Source of the DNA: Linanthus parryae
Taxonomy: Eukaryota; Streptophyta; Magnoliopsida; Ericales; Polemoniaceae
Direction of reading: 5' to 3'
Assembly: GCA_023055425.1 (NCBI GenBank)
Contig: JALGPY010000002.1
Location: 156,003,345 to 156,067,344, forward strand
Length of the DNA stretch: 64,000 nucleotides
The notes beneath the pieces are model-generated. The model made no database searches. It was not told the DNA's origin and saw only the letters and a program-made list of their open reading frames with translations. Position numbers and translations under genes: made by a program. Positions 1-9,894 of the stretch are shown one piece after another. How positions within the stretch are numbered: the first letter of the stretch is position 1; the number at the start of each line of letters is the position of its first letter.

Positions 1-1330
1 AATGTTTTGGCTAGTACATTCATTTATTATTTATTGTGATATTTAATATAATGAAGTCCGTAGATACAATGTGTCGTTTATCTTAAATATCTCTAGTCCA
101 TTATATTGATTAATAGGACGATCAACTATAGAGTAGTATGTGTAGAGATTGATATGGAGGTATCATGTCTAAAACATGGGTATGCATTAGGAGTAATGGC
201 ATACTCGATTGACCCACGACGAGAAGGATACATTAGATTATGTCAAAGTCACAATCGCTTCTCGTAGTGCTAATAATATTGTAATCCTTAGACTTGAAGT
301 CACTAGATACTCTAGTTGTGGAATATCGTGCCTTAACTGGGTAACTATAAAGATAGTCATCGGCCATGGTAGGAAGCAAGCTTAGAGATCGTAGTGACGT
401 AGAGAGGATTTGTCCCTCCCACATAATGGAAGTAAATATCCATGGGCCACTCGAGGGATGGTTCTTATTGAATGTCTGGCCGGACTCAGATAAATCAATA
501 TGGAGATATTGATGTTATCTGCTCGCATAAGCATATTCCCTGGATCGAGAAACTATAGATTGGATATACGAGTGTGACTATTATGTCTCGTGTCCAATCT
601 GTATATGGAGACAAAGGGATAACACAATATGTAATATTGGGCACAAGATTTGTCGGGATCACTGACTTATTTCTATTAGTTGGGTTGCATTGATGTGTTG
701 CTAGACACAACTCCATGTTAGTAATAAGTTACTACCAACTAAGTAGAAACCTATGGGGTCACACAACGGATGGATTAAATTGGATATAGGTATTAATTAG
801 TTGGACTAATTAATAAAAGGATCATAACGCAATCACAAGCAAACTTAGTAAGACGAATTTGCAAGTGGGCTAATCCATATAAGGACATGATTAGTATTGG
901 GGTCTTTACGTAGTTAATAAAGAGTTATGACTAAATAAAGGAACTCTAGCTTGTTAATTCTCAACACAAGTCATTATTGTAGAGAACATAGCAAATCAAA
1001 GAGAGAGAGACAAGGAGGAGGCTGAGAGCCCCAACCCCGTCCGCCCCTCCTTTCCGTCGGCCTCCCTAGGCACGGCTTGGTGCCTCGTTTTGCGTGATCA
1101 TCCTCCTCCTTCTTCCGTTGCTAGCACTACACGGCGAGAAGGAATCCAATCAAGAATCCAAGGTGTGGATATTCATGGAGACGAAGAGAATATTCTTCGT
1201 GTGATCTCTCAAACTAAGGTACACATATTCTATGCCTTCATCATGTTATGATTTTTGTCCTGTGATCCTTGGTGGTATTTGAGTAGGGTAATTTTTTTTA
1301 TTCCGTTGCGTAACCTACGTCAAAACCCAA
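1..1330 (+). repeat. LTR remnant, Angela-like Ty1/copia
   Basis: By eye this stretch follows, block by block, the LTR found at 26509-27941 (read on its minus strand): the AT-rich start with atatttaatataatgaagtc, the ttgatatggaggtatca block, the ctcgagggatgg block and a purine-rich leader near 1000. The window opens about 50 bp inside the LTR. The end is near gtcaaaaccca at about 1330. What follows resembles a primer site only weakly and no gag follows, so this is a solo LTR or a truncated copy. It is clearly more diverged than the LTR pair downstream and lacks that pair's 17-nt palindrome. The exact ends are uncertain. Confidence 0.7.
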
Positions 1331-1404
1331 GTGGTTTCAATGTAACAGTTTATTTACTAAGCTTAATAGGAAACCACATTAACAAGAAGTGATGTTTGAC
1401 ATGC

Positions 1405-2330
1405 TCAAAGCATAAAAAGGCTTCCATGGAACTGAAAAACTTTGTCAAGTTCCGTAGAAAAGTGTGTTGTTGGCAAATAGCACAGCAAATTCAATGTTTT
1501 GCTTTTCAAATTGCAAGATACGATTTTCTCATAGCCACGTAGAACTATTTCAGTATCATTTTCTTCATCTCCAGACTTGACACAAAGTATAAAGTAGTCC
1601 CGTATCATGAGTCTACCCTCTACCTTAGGGATTGCACTTTTAAGATTGAAGCGATACTTAACAATCCAGCCATTACAGCCTTTACCCATCTCAAGGATTT
1701 GAAACCCATATGTCGTCCTAACACGGGCCTGAATGAGGAACAAACGACGACCACATTCACAAAAATACACAATCTTGCGATAGAGAACAAGTTTGAGCTT
1801 TGGAGGCACTTTAACAACCTCCAACTTTTCTTCACTAAAAGTGAAAAATATCGTCCGTCCACTCCATCCGATGAACGGCCCCATCCTAGTAGAAAGTTCT
1901 TGTCATCTTGCGATCTCTCTACAAGATGAGATGGATGGGGCCTTAACCACTTTCCAAGCTCCTATATGTTAAGTATATATTTGAGATATCATATGATCCT
2001 CATAAAAATAATTAATTTCTTCTAATACTTTATAGATAGAATTTCAAGGAAAATAGGCGATGCGAGAAAAAAAAGGGAGTTTTTTAAGGATCACAAGGCA
2101 ATGGAAGCTGTAGGAGAATCTTATAGCACTGTCTGATGGGGTTGCAGACAACATAGTTGGAGTAATGGCACGAGCACAAAAACAACCCATTGCTGAGCTC
2201 ATTGCACCGCATCAAAGGGTTAATTTCAATGTGAAAGTCAAGTGATGGAAGACTTGTGTTGCTCCGCAAGGGACATCGCGTAAATCTTTTAAATTAAAAC
2301 AATTATATTTCCTGGTAGGAGATTGTTGGA
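1405..2330 (-). pseudogene. F-box protein pseudogene (F-box-associated C-terminal part)
   Basis: The minus-strand frame 1884-1405 (159 codons) reads like the C-terminal F-box-associated domain of plant F-box proteins of the At5g07610-like group: FQILEMGKGCNGWIVKYRFN, then ILCVKSGDEENDTEIVLRGY and a LLCYLP end. Upstream on the same strand, 2269-2084 reads CNELSNGLFLCSCHYSNYVV followed by CNPIRQCYKILLQLP, the usual preceding block (few residues in most family members are so well kept). The two blocks are in different frames and separated by about 200 bp with stops. The N-terminal F-box itself is not recognisable. In living members the protein is the substrate-recognising subunit of an SCF ubiquitin ligase; this copy cannot make one. 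The family call is good, the subgroup less so. Confidence 0.7.
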
Positions 2331-2606
2331 ATGACAAATGAGAATGGCCAGCTCTAGTAGGCTTCCTTCTCTTTGCAGCCATTTTCTTTATCTTCTACTG
2401 CCAATCCTTCTAAAGTATTTATCAGGGGAAAGTCAAACAAAAAATGGACGAATTCAAACTGTCTTGATTGTAAGTATTTAATTTCTAAAATTCCTGGAGT
2501 CTTCTTGAGCATTGTAAATGACTATTTGCTGAGCAATTTTTTAGTGCTCCAAAAGAGCAACACGTGGTGCTCATCAATCATGTATGTTGCATGCTTCATC
2601 AAGTAG

Positions 2607-3480
2607 TTTATTATAATTTAAATTTTTTAATGTGTCTTGAGAATCACATTCATTTAAATTTCAAATTCATATTCGCATGATTATTGGGAATATAGATGCT
2701 TGGACCCTACATTTGAGTTTCTTCACTTCCCATAGCGAACTTGGAGATCTCAAAGGCCATTTGATGCATGCTTATTGAAACATGCCAATGATTACATAAA
2801 TTAAGAAAACTTCATCATATCTAGTTGTGAGAGTCGTACTTAAGCTATTAAAACCGTAAAACTGGATGTGCTCTCAACTTGCAACTCAACAAGCTATCAA
2901 AATTCTTAGGCTTAATTGTTGATTGCATACCCCGTTTATGACATAATTAGCTGATTTCATGCCCTCATCTAAAATTCGCCGATTTCATCCCCCATTTGCA
3001 AATGTACAAGCTTATTGCAAATAGGAAAATCCTACAAAAGCAAAATGATTAGAGTAAAAAAAATAAATATCCCTTTCTCTTTCTTATCCATTTTTTTCCG
3101 TTGCGTTCTTAAAAAAGAGGAATAGAATGTTGATTATTTTCAACTGAATAAAACCTTCAAAAAGTTATAGTAGTAGTAGTATTTTATTTTAAATGTTACT
3201 TCCCTTTATTCTTTTTCCAATCAGAGTTACTAGATCCTACCGTGAATTGCCTAGTTGATATAGAAGTGAATATTAAATAGTAAAAAAATAGAAAATGACC
3301 AAAATAAAATTCTTCATACCTATAAAATAGCCTAAATTTAGTCAAAGGGGAATAAAATAAAGAAACTGAGTAATTTGAGGCAGTAGTTTACTTTGAGAAG
3401 AAAAATCTAGTAACAGTGTTCTTACCATAAAAACAAAATTTCGATGTCTATTCTTTTAGCACTGCTTAGCTTAATAGTAT
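2607..3480. other. AT-rich intergenic stretch
   Basis: No supported gene. The sequence is AT-rich with short homopolymer runs and a small (TAG)n stretch near 3165-3180. The strings cataccccgtttatgacata and catgccctcatctaaaattc near 2926-2974 look like two diverged copies of a short unit. Nothing else could be assigned. Confidence 0.5.
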
Positions 3481-3487
3481 TTAATCT

Positions 3488-3787
3488 TTGAAAATATTGG
3501 GAAGAAACAGTGCGACGAGTATAAGTTTTTTTTTAATGGATTGTCCAACAAAGAAGCATGGCATTGATCCCGCAACTCCCTCCATTTGCATATATTCTCC
3601 ATCAAAGAAGCTCGATCCTGCAACTCCCTCCGTTTGCATGGATTCTCCATCGAATAAGCAATTCATTGATCCCACAACTCCCTCGTTTTGCATGGATTGT
3701 CCATCAAAGAAGCAGCTCATTGATCCCTCATCTCCCACCGTTTTCATTGGTCCTCCTTCAAATGAGTGCATCGATCCGACCACCTAG
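3488..3787 (+). CDS. Short tandem-repeat ORF, function unknown
   Basis: A 99-codon ORF starts with ATG at 3488 and ends at a TAG at 3785-3787. It is built from about 4.5 copies of a 16-18 residue unit with the pattern D-P-[AT]-T-P-S-x-C-[MI]-x-S/C-P-S-[KN]-K; typical copies are DPATPSVCMDSPSNKQFI and DPTTPSFCMDCPSKKQLI. At DNA level the unit is about 48-54 bp (3560-3785). The opposite strand (3783-3481) and a second plus frame (3558-3830) are also open, as expected when a repeat unit is a multiple of three and stop-free. No signal peptide or known domain is seen. It may be an exon fragment of a repeat-bearing host gene or a non-coding minisatellite. Coding status is unproven. Confidence 0.35.
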   Translation: MKILGRNSATSISFFLMDCPTKKHGIDPATPSICIYSPSKKLDPATPSVCMDSPSNKQFIDPTTPSFCMDCPSKKQLIDPSSPTVFIGPPSNECIDPTT

Positions 3788-3830
3788 CATCCTGAACCAT
3801 AAAACATGTTCTCAGCACTATCTTGTGTAA

Positions 3831-4740
3831 TTCTAAGTTGATTCTATCATAATTTTTTCAGTAGATGTTGGGATTTCTTATGTGAGATGTGATGACATTT
3901 TAAATTGTAGTGTCGAGTTCTTATCTAACACAAAAAATAGTTTATCAATTTAATGAAATATTAATTTGCAACGTCAAGTGCGTTATTATTAGCAATAAAA
4001 AGCCCTCGCAACTAATATCTCATTCGAGAATCAGATAAGCGACACGTACGATCTAAGTTGTTATCGTCTGCCAAAAAAACCCCGCAAGGCATATTACATT
4101 ACAGAAACTTACACACTAGCGACCAAAAATACTTTAACAAAATATCAACTCCGATAACAGTTAAGAATGATTGTGAAAAAGTTTATTCTGGTGGATAGAA
4201 TTTTGGAGCAGGCATATCAAAGTATGCCTACATCTCTTCGATAACAGTTTTCACATGTAATGTTGCGGAAAATAGAACCCGTGTTGCAGTGGCCTCCTAT
4301 ACATGACTTACATGCTCCAACTAAATCAATTACTGAAAACATGCCATGCGCATCATCTTAACGTAGCACGAGTACCAGTAACTTTTGCAGTTATATTTTC
4401 TTATAACACAACAGCTGCAAATGCCTCCTAAGTTTTCAAACGTAACCACCCTACAAGGAATTTGTGTTATAGGGAATAAATTTTAAGCACCCTGCATAAA
4501 CACTTGAATTGTTGTAGTTCCACAGCAATATTGGCTAGATGTTAGAGCTAGTGATGTCCACACGAGCACTCTGCTATCAGTTCTAACTACCATTATAAAC
4601 TGTCTAGTATTATCTAATACATCAAAACAAATGAAATGAAATGAAAAGAAAATGCTGCAATGATGAAGTTTTTGGCCAATCAAACTACTGCAATGCACAC
4701 TTAATCTTCGTACTAACATGGTGTAAGTACACCTTCATAT
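3831..4740. other. Intergenic, no gene seen
   Basis: AT-rich sequence without a supported reading frame. No terminal repeats or tandem repeats could be recognised. Short ORFs here lack any family resemblance. Confidence 0.5.
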
Positions 4741-5050
4741 CACTACAAGAAACAGGGGCTATACCAACGATTTTATACCCACGTTCCTTGAAATAGCTGG
4801 TATAGAGCACATGTACCCTCGATTTTTGCACCCACGATGGCGACCGTGGGTGAAAGTGGTCTAGCACCCGAGAACACACCAAACGTCCGTAAATGGTGCA
4901 ACTTATACTAGTGATCGAGCCCAAACTGTGGGCATTGACACTAGTTATGCCAGTGATTACCAAAATCGTTTTTGTTAGGTTACGCGACCGCGGGTACAAA
5001 GTCCAATCCTCGCAGTTACTATGATCGCAGGTATAATATATATACATTTC
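4741..5050. mobile_element. CACTA-type DNA transposon terminus (single end)
   Basis: CACTACAAGAAA at 4741-4752 is the standard outer end of plant CACTA (En/Spm) transposons. The next 300 bp carries a short GC-richer motif repeatedly in both directions, as CACTA subterminal regions do: gaccgtgggt, gaccgcgggt, gatcgcaggt and ctgtgggc, including an inverted repeat with 8-bp perfect arms (CACCCACG and CGTGGGTG, 4829-4852). No matching TTTCTTGTAGTG end was found in the window, so only one end survives or is present. The inner boundary is a guess. Confidence 0.6.
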
Positions 5051-5094
5051 CAACAGTTGTGAGAAACTATTAAATCCATATCACTAACATAGTA

Positions 5095-5351
5095 CTTCCT
5101 CCGTAACGCCATTTTTCTCCACGTTATGAATTTTCTCACTGTTCACTAGGTCACTTTGACCCGGTGATTTGGATAGGAAAATGATCTAATTTTTTGATAT
5201 TTTTCATGGTGCTGTAGCGTAAAAGTTGGTCTATAACACGGTGGAATTATCAAAAAATATTAATCGTTTTGCTATCCAAGTCACCCGGTCAAAGTGACCC
5301 AGATACGAGTCAAAAAGTCAAAGCATATACAAAGAGGTGATACGGAGGAAG
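5095..5351. mobile_element. Stowaway-like MITE, complete (257 bp)
   Basis: The ends CTTCCTCCGT (5095) and ACGGAGGAAG (to 5351) are inverted repeats of the Stowaway type and are flanked by the TA target duplication (5093-5094, 5352-5353). The symmetry reaches well inside: gtcactttgacccggtga is mirrored by tcacccggtcaaagtgac, so the whole element can fold back on itself. There is no coding capacity. Such elements are moved by Tc1/mariner transposases supplied in trans. Confidence 0.85.
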
Positions 5352-5505
5352 TAACATGTTCTGGCTCTCAACGATATCGATATTAATGAATTAAAGAAAA
5401 AAAAATAGTCTTTTGCTTTTTTCAATATTTTCATGTATATATAAAAAAATCATATTGAGGCAAAAAAGTTTGACTAAAACGGATTGATTTAAGTAGTAGT
5501 TATGT

Positions 5506-5660
5506 ACTACCTCTGTTCTCTGAGAATCTTCACAGTTTGACTTTTTTTCTGTAACCGGATCACTGTGACCTGGTGATCTGGATAGCCAAACGATGCAATT
5601 TTTTTGTACTTTTGTAATGATGTTGTAGAGTAAAGTTTACTCTACAACATGATGCAGACA
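5506..5660. mobile_element. Half of a second Stowaway-like MITE
   Basis: ctacctctgttctctgagaa is followed by gatcactgtgacctggtgat and ctggatagccaaacgatgc. This parallels the left half of the complete MITE at 5095-5351 (cttcctccgt, gtcactttgacccggtgatt, tggataggaaaatgat). No matching right end is visible. It is a diverged half copy, with an uncertain inner boundary near a small inverted repeat, agagtaaagtttactct (5637-5653). Confidence 0.55.
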
Positions 5661-6520
5661 CTAGCAAATCCCAAGATAAATACGATTCAACAGTTAACAG
5701 TATTGAAACGCATATGCGTGAAAAATCACTCAATAAGTACATCACCAATAGCTATAAAAGAGGCACTTTTACAAAAGAAGCGGTATCAGTGCAATGAAAG
5801 ATAACACTAGAATCTTATTCAGAAATCAACCCAACGCGAAGGCAGTCTTTTGGGTCTAGAAACCGTCGTCACCATCATTAGTGAGTTTCCAAAGTCCTCA
5901 GGAGGAAGATTAGATAAGAAGTGATCTTTGGAAGAAAGAATACATCGAAAGTGGAGAAGGACTATCAAGCTTATACTAATAAATTCAAAAATCAGAAATC
6001 GCGATCCTCCTCAATCAATGTGTGCTGCGGGATTTTTACCAAAACATCGATAATTGTAGTGTGTAAAATATGCGTTTCATGTACGTAAAATGATCGAATG
6101 AAATGTGATACTCAGACTATTAATTAGTTCATCAAAATGTCCCAAGATGTATTAATGTTCTTTAACAATATCCTAATATGAAATGCAATATGAAAGGAAC
6201 ATTTGTGAGGATTAACCTTGTTCCAGTGATACCCAAAAGTCATGATAATCAACGACCTCTAGGAGGTGACAGTGGACGCACAACCCTGAAAAAGGTTTCC
6301 CAACTTGAGTTAGTACCATACGTTGTAACAAAATGTTAAGACGTTCCATACCATGCGCATTTTCGATAGATGCAATTGCCGTTATCTTTCAAGAAGAAGG
6401 AGTCATTGTAAGTACCCCATAGGCCACCAACCCGCCTGATTTTGTGTAGGCAAACATGTGGGTCTCTTGAATTCTACGGCCGATTATGGGGATCCACTCC
6501 ATCTATTTACACGTGTTCTG
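5661..6520. other. Intergenic, no gene seen
   Basis: No supported reading frame, terminal repeat or RNA gene. The part next to 6520 may hold further decayed 3' sequence of the F-box pseudogene that ends there, but no motif was recognisable. Confidence 0.45.
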
Positions 6521-7042
6521 CTACAACATAGGAAGGGTTGTGCATTCCAACACTGCATCAGCAAGATCGCTGATCTCTTTACTCCACTCTCCATGGATAG
6601 TCGAAGAGAGCACAAGGACGAAGGCTGCTATCTCATTACCATTCTTGTTCGCAGATTTTAGATGCTTCTTTGATACCATCCAGGAATCATACCTGAGCAA
6701 TGCGTACAAGCCAAAGTAGAGAGACGCTTCGTCATTCTCTTCCTTCGTGCAACGTTAGAAGAAACTACAGTGCGATGCATCCCAAAGTTGTAAACTCAAC
6801 AAGTCATCAATATCGGCGTATCGATGGGACTGGTATCTTTTCCCTTTGAATCTCGTGTTTACGGTCTTACAAGTAGCCCCAAAGAGAACACGGTCTCTAG
6901 AAGAATTCATCGCCACACGATTAGTTATTTCTCCAAATACCTCAGGAGGAAGATCAAGTAAACGACAAGAGTTCATTGCAAAAAAATAAACATCGCAAGT
7001 GGAAAACGAAGACCAAATTATAGGAATGAATCGGAAGATCAA
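6521..7042 (-). pseudogene. F-box protein pseudogene (At1g67623-like)
   Basis: The minus-strand frame 7042-6521 is open apart from one in-frame TAA at 6755-6757. Near the start it reads LLDLPPEVFGEITNRVAMNS followed by a SSRDRVLFGATCK-type block, a good F-box. After the stop, in the same frame, it reads EASLYFGLYALLRYDSWMVS and then GNEIAAFVLVLSSTIHGEW. These are like the helical, Sel1-type segments that follow the F-box in the At1g67623/At2g35280-like F-box families. The likely Met is the one before NSCRLLDLPP. Family members of this type are usually about 300 codons, so this copy is also truncated at its C-terminus. The role of living relatives is as SCF ubiquitin-ligase adaptors; this copy looks dead. 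The subgroup assignment is tentative. Confidence 0.65.
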
Positions 7043-8318
7043 TAGTCGTCACTCCTCGTGCCGTGGGTTTATTCTAAAAAAATGTTGTCGATTTTATTTT
7101 AAAGTAAAATTGTTGTTGTTTTTGTTAAAGGGTAAATTATTGTTAGTTAGTAAAAAGAAACACGTGAATTTTTTGATTGGGTAATATTTAAATGTGATGT
7201 TCACTGAAAAAAGTTATACGCAAAAAGTACGAAATGTGATCATTTATTTTGAGTCATCTTGGTGTAGCAAACCGTTCTTTTGTTTTCTTTTTGAGGAACG
7301 GAACCGTGTCTTTGATCATGGGTGAAAGGGGGAAAGTGTCATTTGCCAAAATTTAAAAAAGAATGAAAAAACTAATAAAAATGGGCCGAAAGGGTGAAAG
7401 TGTCCTTTACCAAACTGGAAGGGGTTATCGGGTCTTTTGGTTAAACCTGGGGTAAACATTTCGTTTACCCACAACTTGACCAAGATGCCACTATAACGGA
7501 ATTAGGGAGTTATCTAAGATTTCTAACAGTTTCCTCAAAGAGTTATTAATAAAAAGGAGGTATATGCATTTATTTCATTAGCAAGGCACTTGTAGCACTA
7601 CTTTATAGTGTTGGGCGGTACTAAAGGCTGATAGAAGTGATGGGGACCAAATCTAAAATTGCATCATTATCTTCCACTCAAAGCGATCAAAACCTCCATG
7701 GTTTTCGTCACCAAGCTCGTCCACAGTCCAAACACTGACATAAAGAGTCACATAATTGATTCAAAAGTGTATGGAAATACCTCCAACCCATTAACGACCT
7801 ATAAGTACCCCAAATTTGGCCCAAGAGTGAAGCAAGAAGAAATTCACAAGTTATAAATGTCTTTAGATGGAAAGGATGACGGGCAGCAGACCCACACCAA
7901 GGATGGAGGTACAATTTTTGATGAGTAATCCACCAGCCACCATAACTCAGTATTACCTAGAGAACGGTAACGTGAGTCGTCGGGAAATATGGCTGCCACC
8001 AGCGCAAGAACTAGAACCATCGATAGAGCACCCACAAAATCTTTTCAAACAGTGCCCAATTTTAGTTCAGAACTGATTCGTGGAACAATTTTTTAATTTC
8101 CAAAAAAAATATACAGTGCAGAGACCAGAGTGGAGTGATAAGAGCTTCTATAACCGGTTGCAGAGGAGGTAGGTACCGTTGCAACATCTAAATAAACAGT
8201 TGCATAGTGAAAGTATTTCAGTATACAACTATCTACTTAACGAAAGGTTTCACCATTTCATGAATCCGGCTAGAGTCTGTCTAACCTGCTCGCATTTCAT
8301 ACGAATATATATCCATTT
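7043..8318. other. Intergenic stretch before the first nested element
   Basis: AT-rich with no supported gene. gaaagtgtcatttgccaaa (near 7334) and gaaagtgtcctttaccaaa (near 7397) look like two copies of a short unit about 60 bp apart. The sequence continues into the LTR of element A at 8319. Confidence 0.45.
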
Positions 8319-9504
8319 TGAAAGACAGTATCTAGGTAACTAAAACAGGATCAATACTCTAGAAGGGGGGTTGAATAGAGTATGTCAACTTTTGCCAAAA
8401 GATTGGTTTTAAACAAGTTTGTAGGAAACATGCAGTGTTTCAAGGTCTTCAAATGAGTTTCAAGTCCTTAGAATATAAATAGTTAGTATAAAATATTGCT
8501 GATAGTTTTCAAGGCCTTGAAATGTCTTTCAAAGCTTTGAACTGAAAACCTATTTGGAGCAGTTTAACTTGTGCAAGTTAGAAGCTGAAAAGTAAGGAAC
8601 AATAGACACAAGGATTTTACAGAGTTCTGGCCTAAGTGACCTACGTCTCTGCCTGAGGGATCTAATCCATGCAGGATTTACAACTCCCTTCTTATTAATC
8701 AAAAGATAAGCCCGAGATCTCAAGCACAGAGAAGTCCCTTACTTCGTTACAGCTTGTGTTTCTCTCTAACCCATCTAGTACCTGCTCTAGCTAATTAATA
8801 TAATAAGAATCTCTTGTTGGTACTCTTGAACAACACCACGAGATTAAGCTAAGATAAGTATTAAACAGAATGATATACAAATTAAGTACAGAATGAAGAA
8901 CACTGTAACATAGTGATGAAGTTAAGGCGGCAGTGCTCTTCTGTGTTTCTTTTCAATCCTTGAGAGTGTTTGAATGTTTCTGCCAAAGTTGTTTCTGAAT
9001 TCTCTCAAAAATATATCCTTATTCTGCTTGTTGGAAATGCAGAATATATAGAGGATATTCTTCAACAGATTTTCTTAAAATCAAGAAGCATATCTTTGAC
9101 TCCTTAACAGTTTCAATCCCAACGGCTAGTTGCTCAAAATCATCAAAGACATTGATCTGATCTTCCTTCTGAAGATGTTAGGAAAGTCGATACATGATTC
9201 CATAAGATTAGGATTCATCTACAAGCTGAATTTCCTTTTCTGCAATTAGATAAGTTAGGAAATAGTTCATGTAAAATATTTAGCTAGTAAGTCTTGCAAA
9301 AAAACACAGTCAACCATTTAGATTAAGTCATGATCAAACATCTGATTAGTTTGTCTTTCATCATCAAATAGAAATTAATCCATCAAAAGAGAATAGAGAT
9401 CAAATCAGAAGTATAACTCCCCCTGAGTTCATGCAGTGTATTGCAGAGTTGTTCAAAGGCTTTGAAAGCTGTTTCAAGGCCTTGAAATAGTCTGTGAACT
9501 TACA
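8319..9504 (-). repeat. Element A left LTR (3' LTR on minus strand)
   Basis: Starts tgaaagacag and ends in taca next to a polypurine tract. Its other copy begins at 17233 (tgagaaacag), and the two follow each other through gatcaatactctagaag, the agttctggcctaagtgac region and onward. It contains pairs of 14-bp palindromes (8439/8459, 8508/8528 and 9452/9473, starts 20-21 bp apart) built on TTCAAGGCCTTGAA. A TATA-like string (tatatatt on the minus strand) lies near 9041-9050. Confidence 0.85.
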
Positions 9505-9517
9505 ATTTCCCCCTTGA
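9505..9517 (-). other. Polypurine tract of element A
   Basis: On the minus strand the sequence is CATCAAGGGGGAAAT directly before the 3' LTR, the purine run from which plus-strand DNA synthesis is primed. Element B has CATCAAGGGGGAGAT at the same place (20463-20476). Confidence 0.75.
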
Positions 9518-9894
9518 TGAAAGAAAAACCACTAATCTATTTGGTACTATGGCAGAACAGTTATATGGAATCAAAATAAACAGTTATATGGAATCAAACA
9601 CTAACATATTAACTTCATAGCTGAAATAAAACCAAATAAGTAAGCTGCAAAAAACACTAAAGCAGTTCAGCAGTTCAAGTATCCAAATAACCTACTGATC
9701 TTCACAAGATCTTATTATCATAAAAAATAACACCTAATTTTCCCCCTTTTTGACTTCATAAATAAAACAGAGAGAACATGTTGGATCAGAAGTTTTTGAA
9801 AAAGCTTAGAAAACCTGAAAATAGAGGAAAATATTTTCAGTGCTTTAAAAAGGATTTCAAGGCTTTAAAAATAGGGTAGAAAGAAAGGCTAGAA

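Noticed and set aside
7659..8076. Short overlapping ORFs before element A
   Set aside because: No domain, no codon or motif support, both strands open by chance.
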